From UBA2108 sp002713215 (GTDB lineage: Bacteria; Bacteroidota; Bacteroidia; Flavobacteriales_G; Salibacteraceae), in NCBI GenBank assembly GCA_937891015.1, contig CALAPY010000020.1, positions 13,401-77,400 on the forward strand: a stretch of 64,000 nt of DNA. The letters are read 5' to 3'. Each line of letters starts with the position of its first letter. Within the stretch, counting starts at the first letter, position 1. The notes under the pieces are model-generated. The model saw only the letters and a list, made by a program, of their open reading frames with translations. It searched no databases and was not told where the DNA came from. A program made the position numbers and the translations under genes. Below are positions 37,038 to 45,732 of the stretch, one piece after another.

Positions 37038-37067
37038 TTGTTGGTTATAAATTATCCGCTACTTTTA
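37038..37067 (+). promoter_or_regulatory. Promoter TTG-N19-TACTTTTA for marR
   Basis: TTG 37038-37040, 19-base spacer, TACTTTTA 37060-37067 (last base off consensus). It leaves a leader of about 55 bases before the marR ATG. Confidence 0.5.
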
Positions 37068-37128
37068 TTTCTCCTAATTACAATAACAATAAGTTGAATT
37101 TTACATCAAATTACACCAATTAATTGAT

Positions 37129-37575
37129 ATGTCAACAGAAGGCCCGAAGTTGGATGAAGTAATTTACTTTTTGATGGACAAAGCCCAGAAGGCATCAAAG
37201 AAATTGTCCATTAAAACATTTAAAGACGCAGGCTTGGAAATCACACTTGACCAATGGGTTGTACTTAGAAGAATTTATGAAGAAAAAAGCCAGACGCAAA
37301 TTGAATTGGCGCGTGCAACACTCAAAGATGCTGCCTCAATAACCAGAATTCTGGACCTGCTTCACTCAAAAAACCTGGTAAGAAGAGTTCCTCATGAAAC
37401 GGATAAAAGAAAAAGCAGCTTGATTCTTACCAATAGAGGAATAGAAACCATTAACCAGGCATACGCAGTAGTTGCGGAACTTCGCGCCAAAGGAGTTGAG
37501 GGAATTACCTCAGAGGAATTACAAATTGCAAAAAGGGTGATGAATAAAATTGCTCAAAACATGAAATCAGATTGA
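37129..37575 (+). CDS. MarR family transcriptional regulator
   Basis: 148 residues with a winged helix-turn-helix. TQIELARATLKDAASITRILDLLHSKNLVRRVPHETDKRKSSLILTNRGIE is the recognition helix plus wing with the typical D-x-R-K/S wing motif. These dimers repress nearby genes and respond to small ligands or oxidation. A perfect inverted repeat upstream (36949-36973) is a candidate site for self-regulation and for regulation of divergent PBP1a. A DOMON protein gene follows after 18 bases. Confidence 0.88.
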   Translation: MSTEGPKLDEVIYFLMDKAQKASKKLSIKTFKDAGLEITLDQWVVLRRIYEEKSQTQIELARATLKDAASITRILDLLHSKNLVRRVPHETDKRKSSLILTNRGIETINQAYAVVAELRAKGVEGITSEELQIAKRVMNKIAQNMKSD

Positions 37576-37593
37576 CATTTACTTATAAATACA

Positions 37594-38109
37594 TTGAAAG
37601 CTACTCTACCTATACTTTTTCTTAGCCTATTCTCATTGAGTTTTAATCCCGTATTCGGTCAAGACGATGAAGGGTATAAAGAAGCCCTAGTTAACGGGGC
37701 CGTTTTTCGCTGGAGAATAAATAGCGGTAACCTGGAATGTGAGCTAAAAGCACCAACACCTGGCTGGGTTGCAGTGGGTTTTAAATCGACCAGCGGAATT
37801 GTTCAGTCCAATCAAATCATGGGTTCATTCTCGGGCGGAATTGCTACCTGTGAAGACCATACAGTAATAGATCTCCGCAATCATGTTCCCGTGGAAGACG
37901 TAGGTGGTTCAAATGCATTAATTTCTTGCGATGTAATTGAATCGAACGGATATACCGAATTGTTCTTTAGCCTTCCAGCAACAGCCTACGATGGATACCA
38001 TTACAATTTTGAAGAGGGGGAAGAAATGTTTGTTACCATATCCTATAGCCGAAACGATGATTTTATCAGCCATCCGGTAAAACAGGTTCAAATAAGAATA
38101 ATTCTTTAG
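37594..38109 (+). CDS. Secreted DOMON-domain protein
   Basis: 171 residues from a TTG start, the only start that leaves the signal peptide (1-22, ending NPVFGQ) whole. The rest is a single DOMON-like domain: NGAVFRWRINSGNLECELKAPTPGWVAVGF, then the DHTVIDLRNH region and CDVIESNGYTELFFSL. DOMON domains bind haem or sugars in electron-transfer and surface proteins; the ligand here is unknown. It is probably co-transcribed with marR (18 bases). Its stop overlaps that of the convergent AsmA-like gene by 4 bases. Confidence 0.75.
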   Translation: MKATLPILFLSLFSLSFNPVFGQDDEGYKEALVNGAVFRWRINSGNLECELKAPTPGWVAVGFKSTSGIVQSNQIMGSFSGGIATCEDHTVIDLRNHVPVEDVGGSNALISCDVIESNGYTELFFSLPATAYDGYHYNFEEGEEMFVTISYSRNDDFISHPVKQVQIRIIL

Positions 38110-41100
38110 CGGTCTTCATTCCTAGCTTCTTCCTCAGCTTCTTCTTCTTCTCGTCGGCGAATGGCTTTTTCTTTTCGTAAGGCCTCTTTGTTCAACCTCT
38201 TTATCTCCTTTTTAAGCTGTTTTATTTCTTTCTTATTGCTTGCTACACCAGTACTGCTTGCCACTCCACTCATTGCCAAATTCCCCCAATAATGAAATAC
38301 GGAACGGCTGGTATCGCGCCGATAAAAAACATCTCCTTTTTTAGTGATAAAAAAGTGCGGGTTTTGAGTGTTTACAATACGGTTGGCCAAAAATGTTTTC
38401 ATAAGCAAGCCTCTGTTTTTTTCATTCAAAGGATCTTTCGGATTGAGGAAGTCGACATGCAGGTTTTTGTAAAGCAGGCGCATTTCTCCTGAACCAAGTT
38501 CATCATTTGCGTAAAAACGCACCTCTCCTCCTTTTACCGTTCCCTTCCTGATCCTCACAAATGCAGTTGGTTCAATATAGTCATTAAGCAATGTGGCATC
38601 AAAGGGTGAAATATCGGCTTCACCGGTGAAAGCGTCCAATGTATCCTTCAGATCGAAACTAAACTGGGCCGATATTAGCCCCTCGTCCATCAATTTAGTG
38701 GAAGCTGTTAGCTTAGTAAAACGGTTCTCTTCCATACTGGCTGAATCATTGGTAATGTTGCTGGCCGATGCCTCCAACTCAGTCAATAATAGTTTTCCAC
38801 TTTTAACTCCGTTTTTAGCTAGTTGACGATGTTCAATATATCCCTTATTTAATCGAACGGAATCGATCTTAATATTCAATGGAGATTTCCTTAAATCGTA
38901 AGTGGGAATTCCCATATACCTGGAAATCATTGGATAATTTTTGTTTTTAAAGTTTCTTACCCAAAGGCTATCGGTATAAATCAAAGAGGCTTGAAAATTA
39001 TTATTGTACAATAGTTCCTTAACCTTAAACTGTTCGAAACTCACCTTTGACATGTAAAGTTCCAGGCGACTTTTTTCCCATCCTGCAACTTGTCCAAATT
39101 CGAATATTCCGTATCGAGGAATAAGCTGCGCGCCTTCCATTATTAATTGTTGCGACCAGGAATTTAAGTAGAAGCTATCCAATTGAACATCGTAAAACTT
39201 CTTCATTACTTCATGCTTGAAATTGCCAAAACTCAATTCGACCTCTCCAAATTTGGGAACCTTGGATTCGCTGTTTGGTGAGATTTGAATGTCGGTACCA
39301 TTAAGTGATACATGATTAAATTTAAACCCTTCCATAGTGGAATCCTCGAAGTTCCAGGAGATATTTCCGTCTACCAGCTTCAATTCCTTGAGTACTAAAT
39401 CTTTTACGGCCTTTTTGTCTAATCCCTGTTTTTCTAGTTCCATTTCACGGCTTACAAAATCTGTGTTTTTATGAAACTGCGTAATTTGAATTTGCGGGTT
39501 TTTCAGATGGACTCTACTCAGGTTCAAAATCCGGTCTTCGGTTAATTCAATTGGCTTAATGCCTTCTAATTCCATTACCGGAATTGCTCCTTCAATGAAT
39601 ATGTTTTTTGAGGTGTCTTTCTTTCGGTAAATCATATACCTCAGGTCCAGGTTCTCCATTTTTAAGTACTTCTTATCGGAGCTGTATGTGAGGTGATTTA
39701 TGCTGTAATCGCGTAAACTATCCGGGAATAGCTGTTTAATTTGGTATGCATTTACATAATATGCGTTGGCGTACAGCAAATGATCGTCGTGGTTTTTCTG
39801 GGCACTATCAATTTTAAAATTTCTTCCTGAAATGCTGTATTGTGGTATCGACAAATGCCAAGTCTTGGACTTTTTATCAGAGTTCTGAACGATCAAGTCA
39901 GCTAATCCATTTTCAATGTTGAGCTCTTTGTATTCGATTACTTTAACCCCGGTAACCTCTGCTAACCATTTATGTATTTCCAAAAAGGAGCGTCTGGCAG
40001 TTGGCCTTGGTGCGTTTTTAGTTGAAACCGTATGCATTCTAAACGCAGGAGAACAAATGTTTAACTGTTGACCTCTTATCTCGCTCAAAACATTTTTTGG
40101 GTTCAAATAGGCTCCATTAATATCGATGTAATCAATACTGGATCGTATCAAGGTTCTCGATGCTCTGTTGCGTTGGTCAATTATTGGTTTAATATCAATG
40201 GATTTAGCATGCAGCGTTGAGTCCGCCGTGGAAAATGACATCTGCCCAAACTCCAGGGTATGCTTATGATTATCAACTGCAAATAGTCCCTTTTTTCCAC
40301 TAAACCTGCAATTCCTCAATCCAATAACCAGTTTTCCCAGGGAGTCTTGATTATAATCTACGTCCGCTGCATGAACTGACATATTTTCAATTCGTTGAAT
40401 CAAGGTGTCTTTCATCGAATGCACGAAGTCGACCTCATCCATAGACAAGCTATCTATTGAAAGGTTAAGAGCAGATTTTAGTTTGGTTGTTGTAAGCTCC
40501 TTTTCACCAATTTCAATTTTTCCACTCGAAAGTTCTACCAGCCCAACATGCCTGTCTTTATCTTTTAACACAGACTTTGGCGAAAGACCTCCAATAGATA
40601 AGTATTTAAAAAAGGACTTAATATCAGTTTTCTTATAGGTTCCCGCATAGCTTAACTGATTAAATTTTAAACTCTTTTTATTGGCACTGTAGTTCATCGA
40701 TCTCCACGAAATTTTGTTTGATTGCCCAGGCACATCAACATAAGAAGAGGATGTGCTTATACCACTTGATTCCAACAAATCGTATAAGTCGTAACCCTTA
40801 TTGACCATTGAGTTTAAGTCAAACTGCTTTGAGTAAATATCAACTTGCTCAAATTTTGCAAATTGTACACTTGGGTGATGAGCATCATTCACTGAAATCA
40901 GTGCATTATCTATACTAAAGTTTTGTGCAATCAGGGTATCCAAAAAAGTACTTAAGAAATTGGATTGGGGCGTAGGAAGTTTTGATGTGTCTTTTACATA
41001 GGCCGTGTCATACAGCAATGTAATTTTAGGCTGCTTTATTCTGCTGGAAGCCAATAGCAATGACTTATCATCTACCACCTGGTCCATATTAAAATTAGAT

Positions 41101-42503
41101 AAATGAATTCCTTTAGATTCCAGTTTTTCCAACTGCAATTTCTTCCTGTGCGTTCGAATGTTTCGCTGAATATCCTTGGAGTTCGGCTGAACCACTAATT
41201 CCTCAACGTCCAACACCCTTGTAAGACTTGAGTAACTTACATTGTTAACTCTAGCCATAAGCCCTTCTTCAACAACTTCATGCTTTATTTCGGAAACTGA
41301 AAATTTGTAATTGTTGTGAAGATCCGCAAACACAAAATTGTCGAATGATGTATTATCTACCCTTAGTTTGCTCCCTTTATAGTTTAGCCCTTTAATCATA
41401 AAATCTAGCTTTCTTCCTTTTTGAAGCAAAGCAATGGATGCAGATGAATGTGTTAACATAAGCCTCTCAACGTCGATGCTTGCCAGGGCTTCAAATAATT
41501 TCGATTTTGCCAGTTTTTCGGATATTGTAACCGTGTCTTTTTTAGAACGCGCACCTACTAATTGAAGGTTAACTGCTGGCCGTTCAATAAGCAACTTACG
41601 AATTGATATTTGATCCTCTTCGTACGCTTTAGCAAAATCAATGTCAATAATTTTTACGGTCGGAATGAACAAATCAATCAGGTTGGTATCCGAGTCAATG
41701 TTATTGTCTGCTGGAACAATTCGAAGGTTATGAATCTCTACGAACTCCTTCTTCATAGAAATTGAAAACCGATCGTATGATATTTTATGCAGACTATCGG
41801 CCAGCATAAATTCCTGATAACCGGAGTTCAACTCAAAATCTTCTGTGAATAATAACCTATTTGTTGAACGGGTATCCTCTTCGCGATCCATTTTAAAATC
41901 TACCACTTTGAATGAAAATGGGTTAAAGAAAAAGCTCTGACTACTGGTTTTAGTATTTAGCGTGTAATCTACTTTGGCATCATTTACACGAACATTTTTC
42001 AACTCAAATACCTGGAAGTATTTGGTTAATGCCTTGTATAATTCACCCGTCATCTTGCTAATGGATATATCCTTTTCAACTGTTTTATTGTTGATGATTC
42101 TCGCAAAAGGGGAGTCAATTACAATATCGGCAATTTCCAGTTTTTCGTAAAAGAAGAAATCAAATTGATCCTCCAACTGTATCTCTAATCGACTGATTAC
42201 CAGCTCGCAAAACAACCTGTTTTTGCTTGCCGTCGAGTCAAACCTTAACCTGGTGCTATCGGTTGGAAAAAAGTCAAAATTTTCAAGCGTGATTTTTTGC
42301 GTAAATACGTTATAACGCAGTTTCTCAAACCTGAACGAATACTCACCCTTGCTCTGTTCATCAACCATTTTGATCAATGTCTCTTGCAATAATGAACTGG
42401 TATAGCTATTAAAGGTTCGCTGGATTGGAAGGTATAACAGCACTGTAGAAATTATAAGTATTCCTACGATGATTTTCCAATATTTCTTCAATTGCTGTTT
42501 CAA
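38106..42503 (-). CDS. Giant AsmA-like envelope protein (DUF748/TamB-type)
   Basis: 1465 residues, TTG start. One N-terminal membrane helix (about 10-28) is followed by a very long periplasmic region of alternating beta strands with repeated I/L-x-I-x-x-(I/L) spacing and frequent ID-S/N-L motifs (for example LNLSIDSLSMDEVDF, LELYMSKVSFEQF). The C-terminal part (GEADISPFDATLLNDYIEPTAFVRIRKGTVKGGEVRF) is typical of AsmA/DUF748 proteins. It ends in a charged coiled tail rich in Lys/Glu/Arg (about 1425-1465). Proteins of this shape form lipid-conducting bridges between membranes; that role is inference. Isolated between marR-DOMON and aroA. Confidence 0.65.
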   Translation of the reverse strand: MKQQLKKYWKIIVGILIISTVLLYLPIQRTFNSYTSSLLQETLIKMVDEQSKGEYSFRFEKLRYNVFTQKITLENFDFFPTDSTRLRFDSTASKNRLFCELVISRLEIQLEDQFDFFFYEKLEIADIVIDSPFARIINNKTVEKDISISKMTGELYKALTKYFQVFELKNVRVNDAKVDYTLNTKTSSQSFFFNPFSFKVVDFKMDREEDTRSTNRLLFTEDFELNSGYQEFMLADSLHKISYDRFSISMKKEFVEIHNLRIVPADNNIDSDTNLIDLFIPTVKIIDIDFAKAYEEDQISIRKLLIERPAVNLQLVGARSKKDTVTISEKLAKSKLFEALASIDVERLMLTHSSASIALLQKGRKLDFMIKGLNYKGSKLRVDNTSFDNFVFADLHNNYKFSVSEIKHEVVEEGLMARVNNVSYSSLTRVLDVEELVVQPNSKDIQRNIRTHRKKLQLEKLESKGIHLSNFNMDQVVDDKSLLLASSRIKQPKITLLYDTAYVKDTSKLPTPQSNFLSTFLDTLIAQNFSIDNALISVNDAHHPSVQFAKFEQVDIYSKQFDLNSMVNKGYDLYDLLESSGISTSSSYVDVPGQSNKISWRSMNYSANKKSLKFNQLSYAGTYKKTDIKSFFKYLSIGGLSPKSVLKDKDRHVGLVELSSGKIEIGEKELTTTKLKSALNLSIDSLSMDEVDFVHSMKDTLIQRIENMSVHAADVDYNQDSLGKLVIGLRNCRFSGKKGLFAVDNHKHTLEFGQMSFSTADSTLHAKSIDIKPIIDQRNRASRTLIRSSIDYIDINGAYLNPKNVLSEIRGQQLNICSPAFRMHTVSTKNAPRPTARRSFLEIHKWLAEVTGVKVIEYKELNIENGLADLIVQNSDKKSKTWHLSIPQYSISGRNFKIDSAQKNHDDHLLYANAYYVNAYQIKQLFPDSLRDYSINHLTYSSDKKYLKMENLDLRYMIYRKKDTSKNIFIEGAIPVMELEGIKPIELTEDRILNLSRVHLKNPQIQITQFHKNTDFVSREMELEKQGLDKKAVKDLVLKELKLVDGNISWNFEDSTMEGFKFNHVSLNGTDIQISPNSESKVPKFGEVELSFGNFKHEVMKKFYDVQLDSFYLNSWSQQLIMEGAQLIPRYGIFEFGQVAGWEKSRLELYMSKVSFEQFKVKELLYNNNFQASLIYTDSLWVRNFKNKNYPMISRYMGIPTYDLRKSPLNIKIDSVRLNKGYIEHRQLAKNGVKSGKLLLTELEASASNITNDSASMEENRFTKLTASTKLMDEGLISAQFSFDLKDTLDAFTGEADISPFDATLLNDYIEPTAFVRIRKGTVKGGEVRFYANDELGSGEMRLLYKNLHVDFLNPKDPLNEKNRGLLMKTFLANRIVNTQNPHFFITKKGDVFYRRDTSRSVFHYWGNLAMSGVASSTGVASNKKEIKQLKKEIKRLNKEALRKEKAIRRREEEEAEEEARNEDR

Positions 42504-42605
42504 TTGACCAAGAGTCAGGCGTTATACGAATATAATTCTAGTAACTGGTCAACTTTAATACGTCTCTATGAATTACCACAACCTTTTTCTTAATAATATT
42601 GAATC

Positions 42606-43853
42606 GTGCAAGAGCCCATCATAAGTTCAACGATTCGTCTTACGAAAGGAAATATCCCTTCGTACGTCGAGATTGATCTACCATCGAGCAAAAGCATTTC
42701 CAATCGCTTGCTGATATTACAAAACCTCTCCAAAAAAACAATTGAAATTAATAATCTCAGCAAAGCCAATGACACGCAACTTTTAAAAAACATTCTAAGC
42801 TCAAATACCAGTCCAATAAATGTTGAAGATGCTGGTACTGCTGCTCGGTTTTCACTGGCTTGGGCCTGCATAAAAAACACGACCAGAATTATATCAGGAA
42901 CATCAAGGATGCACGAAAGGCCAATGAAGGAACTTATTGATGCACTTCGCAACATTGGGTTTCAGATTCGGTGCATGGAACAGGAGGGGTTTATGCCTGT
43001 TGAGATCTCCAGGACTGATTGGTCAAAACTCAGGAATGAGGTTTCTATTGACGGTTCCGTAAGTAGCCAGTTTATTTCAGCTTTGTGCCTAATTGCTCCT
43101 TTTTTGCCCAATGGTTTGTCTATTCATATCGAAGGGAGATGTACTTCGCTGCCCTACCTGCTAATGACGTTAAGTTTATTAAAAGCTGCTAATGTTCCTT
43201 TAACCTTTGAAGGGAATGAAATCACCATTGAAGTACATCCTGAAATAGAAGGGGATTTTATTGTTGAAGCAGATTGGAGCGCCGCAGCCTTTTGGTATGG
43301 CATAGTATCTCATTTGCCAGCGTCAACTATACTTCTACGAGGACTCACCGCCGATTCAATTCAGGGAGATCGCAAAGTGGTAGACCTTTTTCAAAAGCTG
43401 GGAGTAAAATCTGATTTTCCGGAAAAAGGGGCCTTAATTTCCAGAACGGATATGGAAACCTCGCCTGTTGATGAGAATTTAATGGACAATCCTGATCTGG
43501 CCCAGCCATTTATTATTGCCTGTGTATTAAAGAATATCGAAGGTGATTTTAGAGGATTGCATACGCTTAGAGACAAGGAAACGGATCGAATCGAAGCACT
43601 GCAAAACGAAATTCTAAAAATCAACGGAAGCTTGGTTGAGAACAATCCGAATTACAAACTCAGCTTTAGAAATGAACCTGTTAATGATCATTTATTTTTT
43701 AAGACCTATAACGATCACCGTATGGCCATGTCTTTATCTCAATGTGTGTTTACTCTAGGTGTCATTTCGATTGAGAACCCCGAGGCGGTAACTAAATCCT
43801 ATCCCAACTTTTGGACTGAATTAAAAAAATTAGGAGTCAATATTCAATCATGA
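42606..43853 (+). CDS. aroA: 3-phosphoshikimate 1-carboxyvinyltransferase (EPSP synthase)
   Basis: 415 residues from GTG 42606. It joins PEP to shikimate-3-phosphate in the aromatic pathway. Conserved blocks: LPSSKSISNRLLIL (substrate Lys/Ser/Arg), DAGTAARF, RMHERPMKELIDALR, DGSVSSQFISALC, LRDKETDRIEAL and NDHRMAMSLS. The N-terminal LPSSKS block is followed by ANDTQLLKN, an ordinary variant of the TEDT region. The next gene overlaps the stop by 4 bases. Confidence 0.95.
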   Translation: MQEPIISSTIRLTKGNIPSYVEIDLPSSKSISNRLLILQNLSKKTIEINNLSKANDTQLLKNILSSNTSPINVEDAGTAARFSLAWACIKNTTRIISGTSRMHERPMKELIDALRNIGFQIRCMEQEGFMPVEISRTDWSKLRNEVSIDGSVSSQFISALCLIAPFLPNGLSIHIEGRCTSLPYLLMTLSLLKAANVPLTFEGNEITIEVHPEIEGDFIVEADWSAAAFWYGIVSHLPASTILLRGLTADSIQGDRKVVDLFQKLGVKSDFPEKGALISRTDMETSPVDENLMDNPDLAQPFIIACVLKNIEGDFRGLHTLRDKETDRIEALQNEILKINGSLVENNPNYKLSFRNEPVNDHLFFKTYNDHRMAMSLSQCVFTLGVISIENPEAVTKSYPNFWTELKKLGVNIQS

Positions 43854-44431
43854 AAGTCCTAATAATAGATAACTATGATTCGTTTACCTATAACTTGGTT
43901 CACTACGTGGAACAATTTGTAGATCAGGTAAAGGTTATTCGGAATGATGAGCCCTTTCAAGAGGAATTGAAAATTCATGATAAGTTGATTTTATCCCCGG
44001 GGCCAGGCCTGCCGGAAGATTCAGGTAACCTCATGGATATTATAAAAACGGCAATCGGGAACATACCTGTTTTAGGCGTGTGTCTCGGTCATCAGGCACT
44101 TGGATTGCATTTTGGCGCAAAACTGGCCAACCTGGAACACGTTCATCATGGCAAGCAATCCAAACTTCACTTTATAGGCGAAATAGACCCTATATATGAA
44201 GGAATTCCGAATGAAAGCAACATTGGGCACTATCATTCCTGGGTCATTGAAAAAACCAGCTTACCCAATTCAATTGAAGTTACTGCAACCAGTCTTGGCG
44301 AGGAAATTATGTCGATCAAACACAAAGATCTTCCCGTTTGGGGCGTTCAGTTCCATCCTGAATCAATATTGACCGAACACGGGTTAAAAATGATTGCAAA
44401 CTGGATCAATATTGACCAAAATGGATGCTAG
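43850..44431 (+). CDS. Anthranilate / aminodeoxychorismate synthase glutamine amidotransferase
   Basis: 193 residues, class I glutamine amidotransferase. Catalytic C78 (GVCLGHQ), H169 and E171 (QFHPES) are present, with the N-terminal IIDNYDSFTYNL and LSPGPGLP blocks of TrpG/PabA. It supplies ammonia to a chorismate-using partner (TrpE or PabB), which is not in this window, so the pathway (tryptophan or folate) stays open. It overlaps aroA by 4 bases and the downstream kinase gene by 11, so one transcript is likely. Confidence 0.92.
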   Translation: MKVLIIDNYDSFTYNLVHYVEQFVDQVKVIRNDEPFQEELKIHDKLILSPGPGLPEDSGNLMDIIKTAIGNIPVLGVCLGHQALGLHFGAKLANLEHVHHGKQSKLHFIGEIDPIYEGIPNESNIGHYHSWVIEKTSLPNSIEVTATSLGEEIMSIKHKDLPVWGVQFHPESILTEHGLKMIANWINIDQNGC

Positions 44432-45275
44432 CAATTTCTCTGAGCTTCTCACATCTGAGTTAGGACAAGAATGTATTGTGTCGGGTACCGCTCCAGTTCA
44501 CGGAGGGGATATAAATGCATGCAGCAAACTGACCACCAACCTGGGACTTTATTTCGTAAAGCAAAATAGCGGACATAGTTATCCTAATATGTTTCGCAAT
44601 GAAGCCAATGGGCTAAAAGCACTCTCCACATCCTCATTTAAAATTCCACAAGTAATTTTGGCAGGAGATGATTTCCTGGTCCTGGAATGGTTGGAAAAAG
44701 AAAAACCATCTTCAACTTTCTGGACCCAATTCGGACAATCGCTTGCCAAAATGCATCAAATACAGGACTCCCAATTTGGCTTTGAAGAAGACAACTATAT
44801 TGGAAGTTTAACTCAGTCAAACGCTCGCAAAAATGATTGGGCTAGCTTTTTTATTGAAAATAGAATTGAGATACAGGTTAAGCTAGCCGTAGATCGTGGG
44901 CAACTGTCCAAACATCTGCTTGGTAAATTTGAGCAACTCTATTCAAGGGTTGAACATTGGTTCCCGGTTGAAAAACCTTCTCTGCTACATGGTGACCTCT
45001 GGGGAGGTAATGCAATGTGTTCATTAGAAGATAAGCCAACACTGTTTGACCCTGCAGTTTATTACGGTCATCGAGAAATGGACTTAGCCATGACCAAATT
45101 GTTTGGCGGCTTTTCTGCTGAAATGTATCGAGCGTATGATCGTGTATTCCCCCTTGAAAAAGGATTTGAAGAACGGGTAAATCTTTGCAATTTGTATCCA
45201 CTGCTGGTTCATGTTAACCTCTTTGGAGGAGGTTATGCATACCAGGTTGAACAGATTTTGAAACGATTTATTTAG
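44421..45275 (+). CDS. Fructosamine / ketosamine-3-kinase family protein
   Basis: 284 residues from ATG 44421, overlapping the amidotransferase stop by 11 bases. Protein-kinase-like aminoglycoside phosphotransferase fold: the catalytic loop LLHGDLWGGNAM and metal-binding FDPAVYYGHREMDLAM are diagnostic of fructosamine kinases, which phosphorylate sugars attached to protein lysines so that the adduct falls off. The N-terminal NEANGLKAL and DDFLVLEWLE blocks also fit. Its 3' end overlaps a convergent lipoprotein gene by 8 bases. The link with aroA/pabA is unexplained. Confidence 0.88.
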   Translation: MDASNFSELLTSELGQECIVSGTAPVHGGDINACSKLTTNLGLYFVKQNSGHSYPNMFRNEANGLKALSTSSFKIPQVILAGDDFLVLEWLEKEKPSSTFWTQFGQSLAKMHQIQDSQFGFEEDNYIGSLTQSNARKNDWASFFIENRIEIQVKLAVDRGQLSKHLLGKFEQLYSRVEHWFPVEKPSLLHGDLWGGNAMCSLEDKPTLFDPAVYYGHREMDLAMTKLFGGFSAEMYRAYDRVFPLEKGFEERVNLCNLYPLLVHVNLFGGGYAYQVEQILKRFI

Positions 45276-45732
45276 AACCTGATTCGAATAGAATCCCCTC
45301 AGCTTCATTTATGAAGAGCACCACCTTACCAAACTCAGCAAAACTTTTTAGGTTGAAACACATTTCCTTAGTTTGAATTTCGTCACAGCTGCCCGTTTCA
45401 GTATAACCCAATTTTAACTGAGCTTGCCCCGGATAGCTTTTCTTAAGCATATTATTCCAGACCAAATCAAGCTCATCATAAGTACACCCACTAAAATTGA
45501 TTTTTAAATACAATAGGTTTCCTTCTATTCGGCTTTCGACTATACTTACTGGCTGATGCTGAATCTTCTCATACAATTCCGCATCTAAAATCACATCCAA
45601 GCATAGATTTTCTTCACCTGACCCAACTACTTCAACAGCTGGTTCGGCTGTTTCCTCTTTGGCTACTTTTTCAGACCCTTTACAACCACCAAGTAACAAG
45701 CTAAGGGTAAACAACATCATACAATACCTCAT
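45268..45732 (-). CDS. Small lipoprotein of unknown function coupled to the secreted protease
   Basis: 154 residues from ATG 45732, which overlaps the protease stop codon as ATGA; a frame-internal start at 45762 would lie inside the protease gene. Lipobox Cys17 (LSLLLGGCKGSEK). An acidic spacer is followed by about 110 residues with five cysteines (including NLCLDVILDAELYEKI, INFSGCTYDELDLVW, GSCDEIQ, KEMCFNLKSF) that may form disulfides. I do not recognise the family. Tight coupling to a protease gene would suit a chaperone, inhibitor or anchor. Confidence 0.7.
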   Translation of the reverse strand: MRYCMMLFTLSLLLGGCKGSEKVAKEETAEPAVEVVGSGEENLCLDVILDAELYEKIQHQPVSIVESRIEGNLLYLKINFSGCTYDELDLVWNNMLKKSYPGQAQLKLGYTETGSCDEIQTKEMCFNLKSFAEFGKVVLFINEAEGILFESGSK

